A DNA stretch of 5,092 nucleotides from contig CAAELJ010000055.1 of NCBI GenBank assembly GCA_900756725.1, positions 1 through 5,092 on the forward strand, given 5' to 3'. Below the pieces are notes generated by a model that saw only the letters and a program-made list of their open reading frames with translations, had not been told where the DNA came from and made no database searches. Shown here in pieces: positions 1 through 5,092 of the stretch. This DNA is from an uncultured Collinsella sp. Its GTDB lineage: Bacteria > Actinomycetota > Coriobacteriia > Coriobacteriales > Coriobacteriaceae. The first letter of the stretch is position 1. Each line of letters begins with the position of its first letter. The translations under genes were made by a program, and so were the position numbers.

Positions 1-861
1 CTCGTTCTCGGGAATCAATCCCACCGAAAGCAGCAGTGTGTCACACGGAACAACGCGCTCGGTCCCCGGAATGGGCGCTAGGCGCTCGTCGACTTGGCTC
101 ACCTCGACGGCTTCCACGCGGTCGTGCCCGATCACGCGCGTCACTGTGGTGGACAGATACAGCGGAATTCCAAAGTCGTCCAGGCAGTTCTTCACATTGC
201 GGCGCAGACCGTTGGCGTACGGCATGAGCTCGTACACGCCCTCGACCGAAATCCCCTCGAGCGTGCAGCGGCGTGCCATGATCAGCCCGATATCGCCCGA
301 ACCCAAAATGACGGCGCGCGAGCCGGGTTTGAGGTTCTCGATATTGATGTATCGCTGCGCCAGGCCGGCCGTAAACACGCCAGCGGGACGGCTGCCGGGG
401 ATCTTGATCTCGCTGCGGGTACGCTCACGGCAGCCCATGGCAAGGACGACCGCCCGTCCGGTGAGCTGCAGCATGCCGGTGGGGCTCATGAGCGTGACGG
501 TGTGGACCGCGGTGTCTTCCGCAGGCTCGCCTGAATCAATCCCAATCACCATGCTGTTCAGGAACAGCGCAATGTCGGTTGCGCGCACCTGGTCGATAAA
601 GCGCTGCGCGTACTCGGGACCGGTGAGCTCCTGTTTAAAGTGCGACAGGCCAAAGCCGGGGTGGATGCATTGGCGGAGGATGCCGCCCAGGTGCTGCTCG
701 CGCTCCACGATGGCCACGCGCGCTCCGGCCTTATGCGCGGCCAGCGCGGCCGCCATGCCGGCGGGCCCGCCGCCGATAACGACCACGTCGAATGCCTGCG
801 TCGACACCGACGCTACGGCTCCTGCCTCTGCGCGTTCGTCGCGCATATCAAGCGTTGCCAT
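1..861 (-). CDS. NAD(P)/FAD-dependent oxidoreductase (Pyr_redox_2 type), C-terminus outside window
   Basis: This is a partial gene; 287 residues are visible and the reading frame is open to the window edge. It encodes a two-dinucleotide-binding-domain flavoprotein. Seen: an N-terminal FAD-binding Rossmann motif GGGPAG at residues 30-35; the segment GGILRQCIHPGFG near residues 59-71; an ATG-like motif (AMG, 141-143); a second Rossmann motif GSGDIG at 187-192, expected to bind NAD(P)H; and the GLIPENE motif at 281-287, the usual second FAD contact. From family knowledge, QCIHxGFG followed by a TGPEYA segment marks the flavoproteins that pair with a GlpA-like subunit and a DUF1667 protein. Only one cysteine is present in that region, so a classical redox-active disulfide is not indicated. 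The ATG at 861 follows the stop of the upstream gene by one base, with GAAGGGGG (871-878, minus strand) as ribosome binding site, so the two genes are coupled. Residues 1-22 are an extension before the first strand; M6 is an alternative start. Substrate cannot be read from sequence; electron transfer from its partner to NAD(P) or a quinone-linked acceptor is inferred. Confidence 0.9.
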   Translation of the reverse strand, partial: MATLDMRDERAEAGAVASVSTQAFDVVVIGGGPAGMAAALAAHKAGARVAIVEREQHLGGILRQCIHPGFGLSHFKQELTGPEYAQRFIDQVRATDIALFLNSMVIGIDSGEPAEDTAVHTVTLMSPTGMLQLTGRAVVLAMGCRERTRSEIKIPGSRPAGVFTAGLAQRYINIENLKPGSRAVILGSGDIGLIMARRCTLEGISVEGVYELMPYANGLRRNVKNCLDDFGIPLYLSTTVTRVIGHDRVEAVEVSQVDERLAPIPGTERVVPCDTLLLSVGLIPENE

Positions 862-862
862 C

Positions 863-2326
863 CTAGCGCACCCCCTTCAGCGGTCCCTCAACCAGCCACG
901 AGCCAGTGTCCTCTAGCAGCACCTCGCTGGGGTCGCAGCCCAGCTCGCGGGCTAGAATCGCCACCACGCGGCTCTGGCAAAAGCCGCTCTGGCAGCGGCC
1001 CATGCCGGCGCGGCAGCGGCGCTTGACGCCCTCGACCGAAACCGCACCTGGGCGGCGTCGAATCGCGGCAACAATCTCGGCCACGGGCACCGTTTCGCAG
1101 CGGCAGACGATCTGTCCCCATGCAGGGTCGGACTCGATGAGCTCCTCCTTGCGCACAAGTGGCGCACGGTCGAAGTCGTCCGGCGCGCGGCGGACGGGAT
1201 CCCAGTCGGGCCGCTCGTGCAGGGCAACACCGGCATCGCGCAAGATCTGCTCCATGCGCTCGGCGATGGCTGGCGCGCTCGCCACGCCCGGCGACTGAAT
1301 GCCCGCCGCCTGGAATAGGCCTGGCACCACGGCGGACTGCCCAATAAGATAGTCGTTCGTCCCCTTTATGACCGGACGCCCGCCGGCAAACGCGCGCACC
1401 ACACGGCGCGTGTCCAGATCGGGCACCAGCTTGCGCGCACCGCTCAGCAGCGCGTTGACATCGGAAGCGTAGGTCTGCGTGTCGCCGGGCTCGCGCACGG
1501 CAGCGGTCGCGGTGATCACGGTGTTACCATGTACGGTGCCCGTGACGATAACGCCCTTGGAAACTGGCGTGGGAACGGGGTAGAGCGGCATGAGCGCACG
1601 CGGCTCCTTGTCCAGCACTACGATGTTGCCCTGGCGCCAGACCATCTGGAACTCCTCGGCGCCCGCCATGTGCGAGATATCCGCGGCACCGTTGCCCGCG
1701 GCGTTAATCAGGTAACGGCAGCGCACGTTGCCAGCGGGCATCACCAGCGTAAAGTGCGCAGCCGCGTCGATAGCTTCGCCGCTAGCAACCTCAATCGCTT
1801 CCACCGGAGCCGACCGCATAAACGTCACCCCGTTGGCCACAGCGTTCTCTAGAGCGGCAATGGCGACCTCAAAGGGGTCGACAAAACCAGTCGAGGGGCA
1901 CCACAGCGCGCACGTCGCCTTGGCGCTCGCACGCGGTTCCAGCTCGTGGATGCGCTCGGGGCCGATAATCGACAGTTCGGGCACGCCGTTGGCCAGGCCA
2001 TTCTGGCGCAGCTTCTCTAGGTGTGCGCGGTCTTCGTCGTTAAACCCCAGCACCATCGACCCGGTGCGGCGGAACAAAAATCCAAGCTCCTGGGCCCACG
2101 TGCCATATAGCTCGCAGCCGCGGGCGTTGACCTGCGCCTTTACGGTGCCCGGCGCCGGATCGTAGCCAGCGTGCACCAGGCCGCCGTTGGCCTTCGACGC
2201 GCCCAGCGCGATATCGTTTGCTGCCTCGACCACGCAAATGGACAGGTCATAGCGCGCGAGCTGCCGCGCGATGGCGCACCCCGTAATGCCCGCGCCCACA
2301 ATTGCGATATCAAACGTTTCTGCCAC
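863..2326 (-). CDS. GlpA-like FAD-dependent dehydrogenase with C-terminal BFD-like [2Fe-2S] domain
   Basis: This complete 487-residue protein looks like the FAD subunit of a glycerol-3-phosphate dehydrogenase-type enzyme (DAO family). Seen: an N-terminal FAD Rossmann fold with GAGITG at residues 11-16 and the ribose-binding acidic residue E34; a conserved ASKANGGLVHAGYD stretch at 43-56 near the flavin; and a C-terminal domain with C408-R-C410 and, about 35 residues on, C445 and C450 (MGRC, GFC), the ligand pattern of a BFD-like [2Fe-2S] domain. An extra cysteine, C438, sits where relatives as I recall usually have threonine (RRCRAGMG). From family knowledge, such proteins oxidise a hydroxy acid, amino acid or glycerol 3-phosphate and pass electrons to a partner flavoprotein, probably the next gene. 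The start is GTG, chosen because GGGAGG lies four bases upstream and no ATG, GTG or TTG occurs in frame between it and the upstream stop. GlpA-like is a family call; glycerol 3-phosphate as substrate is not proven, and a 2-hydroxyglutarate or other hydroxy-acid oxidase is possible. Confidence 0.92.
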   Translation of the reverse strand: MAETFDIAIVGAGITGCAIARQLARYDLSICVVEAANDIALGASKANGGLVHAGYDPAPGTVKAQVNARGCELYGTWAQELGFLFRRTGSMVLGFNDEDRAHLEKLRQNGLANGVPELSIIGPERIHELEPRASAKATCALWCPSTGFVDPFEVAIAALENAVANGVTFMRSAPVEAIEVASGEAIDAAAHFTLVMPAGNVRCRYLINAAGNGAADISHMAGAEEFQMVWRQGNIVVLDKEPRALMPLYPVPTPVSKGVIVTGTVHGNTVITATAAVREPGDTQTYASDVNALLSGARKLVPDLDTRRVVRAFAGGRPVIKGTNDYLIGQSAVVPGLFQAAGIQSPGVASAPAIAERMEQILRDAGVALHERPDWDPVRRAPDDFDRAPLVRKEELIESDPAWGQIVCRCETVPVAEIVAAIRRRPGAVSVEGVKRRCRAGMGRCQSGFCQSRVVAILARELGCDPSEVLLEDTGSWLVEGPLKGVR

Positions 2327-2330
2327 GGTG

Positions 2331-2336
2331 CCTCCC
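2331..2336 (-). promoter_or_regulatory. Ribosome binding site that fixes the GTG start of the GlpA-like gene
   Basis: GGGAGG on the minus strand ends four bases before the GTG at 2326. It is a strong Shine-Dalgarno match, and it is the main reason for accepting GTG as the initiator. The spacing is a little short but usual for actinobacteria. Confidence 0.75.
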
Positions 2337-2343
2337 AGACGAG

Positions 2344-2358
2344 TTGACAGGCTGTCAA
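2344..2358 (-). promoter_or_regulatory. Perfect 15-bp palindrome, candidate operator of the oxidoreductase operon
   Basis: The sequence is TTGACAG, one base, CTGTCAA: seven base pairs of perfect dyad symmetry around a single central base. It lies about 18-32 bases upstream of the GTG start, between a weak -10-like TAGGAT (2366-2371, minus strand) and the ribosome binding site. If that -10 is used, transcription would begin at about 2359, at the edge of the palindrome, a position suited to repressor binding. The stem is too short and lacks a T-run, so a terminator is unlikely. The shape (TTGAC-N5-GTCAA) resembles sites of dimeric helix-turn-helix regulators, but I cannot assign a family. The half-sites also match the -35 consensus TTGACA, which could be coincidental. 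Confidence 0.5.
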
Positions 2359-2365
2359 TAAGACT

Positions 2366-2371
2366 ATCCTA
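2366..2371 (-). promoter_or_regulatory. Weak -10-like element of the oxidoreductase operon
   Basis: TAGGAT on the minus strand matches four of six positions of the -10 consensus and sits about 40 bases before the GTG start. I found no convincing -35 hexamer 16-18 bases upstream, so it would depend on an activator or the true promoter lies elsewhere. It is listed because it is the best candidate in the leader. Confidence 0.25.
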
Positions 2372-2430
2372 CGGTCTGCACACCCCCAGCGCGGCGGCAA
2401 TGCGGTGAACAGCCCCGCAACACCCGCCAA

Positions 2431-2476
2431 CGGCAGACGAGGGGAGACCCAGCAACGTCTAAAAGCTCGTCTGCCG
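2431..2476. repeat. Inverted repeat with 11-bp perfect arms and 24-nt loop
   Basis: CGGCAGACGAG at 2431-2441 is the exact reverse complement of CTCGTCTGCCG at 2466-2476. Inside the loop AGAC (2445-2448) and GTCT (2457-2460) can form a short inner helix. No T-run follows on either strand, so it is a poor intrinsic terminator. It lies 19 bases before the tandem hairpin array; its loop length is close to that of those repeats, but the arm sequences differ, so it is a separate element or a distant relative. Confidence 0.7.
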
Positions 2477-2495
2477 ACAGCTACGGCAACCGTTT

Positions 2496-2713
2496 GTCTC
2501 GACCTGTAACAGTTAGACGAGGATTTGGGTTCCAGATGTTACAGATAAAGACGTTTGCCAGACGCCCCCTCCGTTTGTCTTGATCTGTAACAGTAAGAGG
2601 GGTTTTGGGGCCCAAGATGTTACAGAGCGAGATTGAAGTCGGGAAGGAACCCCTGTGTCTCGATCCGTAACACCTAGACCCGGATTTCGCCTCCACCTGT
2701 TACAGATTGAGAT
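2496..2713. repeat. Tandem array of three 57-bp hairpin repeats (CTGTAACA...TGTTACAG)
   Basis: There are three units at 2496-2552, 2577-2633 and 2657-2713, with starts 81 and 80 bp apart. Each has a 16-nt left arm (GTCTYGAYCYGTAACA), a loop of exactly 25 nt and a 16-nt right arm beginning TGTTACAG. Arms pair at 13 of 16 positions in every unit; in units 2 and 3, two of the three mismatches are G-U wobbles in plus-strand RNA. Loops also resemble one another, following roughly GTTAGACGGGGATTTGGG then TCCCAGA. Between units the sequence is mostly unrelated, apart from a short pre-arm match (CCGTTTGTCT-like) and GTTTG after units 1 and 3. Dispersed palindromic elements of this size (REP/BIME- or MITE-like) are known in many bacteria; I have an impression of similar elements in Collinsella intergenic DNA. 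The array lies between two divergent promoters, so a regulatory, insulating or transcription-ending role is possible, but none is shown. Confidence 0.85.
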
Positions 2714-2768
2714 GTTTGTGTCCGCGCCAGCCCCGCGCCTAGCCGTGGTCCCATATAAACAAACCCCG

Positions 2769-2777
2769 TGGTAAACT
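2769..2777 (+). promoter_or_regulatory. Possible extended -10 promoter of the zinc-ribbon gene
   Basis: TGGTAAACT matches the extended -10 form TGnTATAAT, with four of six hexamer positions plus the TG. Transcription would begin near 2784, leaving a leader of about 30 bases. No clear -35 is seen. An alternative is TATAAA at 2787-2792, which also lacks a -35. The call is tentative. Confidence 0.3.
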
Positions 2778-2798
2778 TGACCGAACTATAAATATTCC

Positions 2799-2804
2799 GA
2801 AAGG
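2799..2804 (+). promoter_or_regulatory. Ribosome binding site of the zinc-ribbon gene
   Basis: GAAAGG lies nine bases before the ATG at 2814. It supports this start over the in-frame ATGs at residues 9 and 14, which would remove residues before or at the first membrane segment. Confidence 0.6.
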
Positions 2805-2813
2805 TACACCTCA

Positions 2814-3245
2814 ATGTCCAAGTACATCTCCGAGCTCATGTCGCCGCAGCTTATGGGCGTCGTCTATGCCTTCGTTGGCTTTATCATCGCCCTGTATGTG
2901 CTGTCGGTCGTCTACGTGTTCATCGACGCTCGCCGCCGCGGCGCCAGCGCCTACGTGGCATGGGGCATCATCGCCCTCATCCCGTTTGTAGGCCTCATTG
3001 CCTACCTGGTCCTGCGCCCGCACTCCTACGCGTCCGACCGCGAGGAGCAGGAGCTGGACATGGCCCTGCGCGAGCGCCAGCTTGCCCAGTACGGCACCTG
3101 CCCGCAGTGCGGCGCGCCCATCGAGAAGGACTTCGTCGTCTGCCCGGTGTGCGACACCCAGGTTCGAAACGTCTGCCCCAGCTGCCATCGCCCGCTCGAT
3201 GCGCACTGGAAGGTCTGCCCCTACTGCCGAACTCGCATTCAGTAA
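2814..3245 (+). CDS. Two-TM membrane protein with C-terminal double zinc ribbon
   Basis: This is a complete 143-residue protein of unknown function. Seen: two hydrophobic segments at about residues 14-37 and 46-67, joined by a short basic loop (DARRRG); a charged, probably helical linker at 74-92 rich in E, R and Q; and eight cysteines in four CPxC knuckles at C96/C99, C110/C113, C121/C124 and C135/C138. The spacing forms two consecutive four-cysteine zinc ribbons (a DZR-like arrangement). The membrane part, with FIDARRRG between helices and FVGLIAYLVLRP in the second, resembles the PLDc_N-type two-helix region seen in many small actinobacterial membrane proteins; in those it is a membrane anchor, not a phospholipase. 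Zinc ribbons of this kind usually mediate protein or nucleic-acid contacts in the cytoplasm, yet the positive-inside rule applied to the RRR loop would place both termini outside, so topology is unresolved. It is transcribed alone, between the repeat array and a terminator. No partner is evident from the context. Confidence 0.88.
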   Translation: MSKYISELMSPQLMGVVYAFVGFIIALYVLSVVYVFIDARRRGASAYVAWGIIALIPFVGLIAYLVLRPHSYASDREEQELDMALRERQLAQYGTCPQCGAPIEKDFVVCPVCDTQVRNVCPSCHRPLDAHWKVCPYCRTRIQ

Positions 3246-3353
3246 CGCATCCATCGCCGGGCCGGCCGCAAGCCACGGGCACCGCGCGCCATGCGAAAGC
3301 CGCACGCGCACCCCGCAACCCCGCCCCCACACGATGAAGCATGCTTAGAAAAT
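3246..3353 (+). other. GC-rich non-coding 3' region of the zinc-ribbon gene
   Basis: About 108 bases lie between the stop codon and the terminator hairpin. They contain the 8-bp palindrome GGCCGGCC and the perfect 10-bp palindrome AAGCATGCTT (3337-3346), but no start signal and no RNA gene that I can recognise. Open frames crossing it are out-of-frame extensions from the zinc-ribbon gene. Confidence 0.6.
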
Positions 3354-3390
3354 CGCCCGCCGTGCCATTAAGGTGCGGCGGGCGCTTGTA
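3354..3390 (+). terminator. Intrinsic terminator after the zinc-ribbon gene
   Basis: A 13-bp stem pairs CGCCCGCCGTGCC (3354-3366) with GGTGCGGCGGGCG (3372-3384), including two adjacent G-U pairs, around the loop ATTAA. The plus-strand tail is only moderately T-rich (CTTGTAT). On the minus strand the stem is followed by ATTTTCT, a better tail, so the hairpin could stop transcription in both directions. It separates the zinc-ribbon gene from thrS and its tail overlaps the thrS -35 region. Confidence 0.8.
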
Positions 3391-3413
3391 TACCAAGGCA
3401 ACCTGCCTATAAT
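3386..3413 (+). promoter_or_regulatory. thrS promoter
   Basis: A perfect -10 hexamer TATAAT occupies 3408-3413. A weak -35, TTGTAT (3386-3391, three of six matches), lies 16 bases upstream. The predicted start of transcription is near 3420, giving a leader of about 64 bases. The -35 lies in the tail of the preceding terminator, so the two units are packed back to back. Confidence 0.7.
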
Positions 3414-3457
3414 GATGCAAGTCAAAAACGTCGAGCGCATCGCACGCACTTGCATCA
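3413..3457 (+). promoter_or_regulatory. Long-loop inverted repeat at the thrS transcription start
   Basis: TGATGCAAGT (3413-3422) and ACTTGCATCA (3448-3457) are exact reverse complements, ten bases each, separated by 25 bases. The left arm runs from the last base of the -10 across the predicted start of transcription. If the start is slightly upstream of 3420 only part of the left arm is in the RNA, so the repeat may act as DNA (two half-sites) instead of as a leader hairpin. The loop contains CAAAAACGUCGAG, including a CGU. Escherichia coli ThrRS represses its own mRNA by binding a CGU anticodon mimic; whether this leader does the same is speculation. Confidence 0.45.
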
Positions 3458-3464
3458 GGCATCC

Positions 3465-3472
3465 GAGAGGAG
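3465..3472 (+). promoter_or_regulatory. thrS ribosome binding site
   Basis: GAGAGGAG ends 11 bases before the ATG at 3484. It decides the start: the in-frame ATGs at 3412 and 3415 overlap the promoter, lack a ribosome binding site and would add residues unlike any ThrRS domain. Confidence 0.7.
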
Positions 3473-3483
3473 AAAACATACCC

Positions 3484-5092
<1,609 letters not shown>

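Larger units (their letters stand above)
2327..2813. other. Divergent intergenic region, 487 bp, no credible gene
   Basis: The region separates the minus-strand oxidoreductase operon from the plus-strand zinc-ribbon gene. From left to right it holds the operon leader and palindrome (2331-2371), a featureless GC-rich stretch (2372-2430), an 11-bp inverted repeat (2431-2476), three tandem hairpin repeats (2496-2713), and an AT-richer segment with the promoter and ribosome binding site of the next gene (2750-2813). The only open frame of any length here, on the minus strand over the repeats, encodes the repeats themselves and has no start signals. Confidence 0.8.

Noticed and set aside
38..916. 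292-codon open frame on the plus strand
   Set aside because: It is antisense to the Pyr_redox_2 flavoprotein, whose minus-strand frame carries clear FAD and NAD(P) motifs. The plus-strand product is rich in R, S and P and shows no domain.
2431..2476. Intrinsic terminator
   Set aside because: The stem is strong, but no T-run follows it on either strand and both flanking genes point away from it.
2481..2696. 71-codon minus-strand open frame over the hairpin repeats
   Set aside because: Its peptide is periodic (CNI...LTVT..DKR twice) only because the DNA repeats nearly in phase at 81 bp. There is no ribosome binding site and no conserved-domain appearance.
2496..2713. CRISPR array
   Set aside because: The repeats are separated hairpin arms with internal 25-nt loops that are themselves similar. 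Inter-unit sequences are not uniform spacers, unit identity is too low, and no cas gene is present.
3412..3483. Extended thrS start at in-frame ATG 3412 or 3415
   Set aside because: Both codons overlap the -10 region and lie at or before the predicted transcription start, have no ribosome binding site, and would add residues that do not resemble a TGS domain.
3420..3483. T-box leader for thrS
   Set aside because: The leader is too short for a T-box, and I see no T-box consensus or paired terminator/antiterminator downstream of the promoter.

Overview
The window is GC-rich bacterial DNA with four genes: two on the minus strand at the left and two on the plus strand at the right, separated by a repeat-bearing divergent intergenic region. 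Base composition, codon choice, the TGS-less threonyl-tRNA synthetase and the style of the intergenic hairpin repeats suggest an actinobacterium of the Coriobacteriia, most likely Collinsella or a close relative. This placement is inference from recall of similar sequences; no search was run.

Left block (1-2326, minus strand). Transcription runs right to left. The first gene (2326 to 863) encodes a GlpA-like FAD dehydrogenase with a C-terminal BFD-like [2Fe-2S] domain. It is followed after one base by a second flavoprotein (861 to 1, cut by the window edge) of the two-Rossmann pyridine-nucleotide oxidoreductase type. The two are almost certainly one transcript, translationally coupled, and probably form a heteromeric dehydrogenase of the kind often found beside a DUF1667 gene and glycerol kinase. 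A perfect 15-bp palindrome lies directly in front of the ribosome binding site of the first gene and is a candidate operator.

Middle (2327-2813). This divergent intergenic region holds no credible gene. It contains an 11-bp-stem inverted repeat (2431-2476) and then three tandem copies of a 57-bp hairpin element at 80-81 bp intervals (2496-2713). Each copy has 16-nt arms carrying CTGTAACA/TGTTACAG and a loop of exactly 25 nt. This is the most distinctive signal in the window.

Right block (2814-5092, plus strand). A 143-residue protein with two membrane segments and a double zinc ribbon is followed by a GC-rich non-coding stretch ending in a strong hairpin terminator (3354-3390). The thrS promoter (TATAAT at 3408) starts right at the terminator tail, with a long-loop inverted repeat at the predicted transcription start. 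thrS itself (3484 to beyond the window end) has the editing, catalytic and start of the anticodon-binding domains, but its N-terminal TGS domain is reduced to about 20 residues.

Nothing in the window amounts to a clearly new multi-gene system. The hairpin repeat array, the operator-like palindrome and the shortened ThrRS are the points worth checking.
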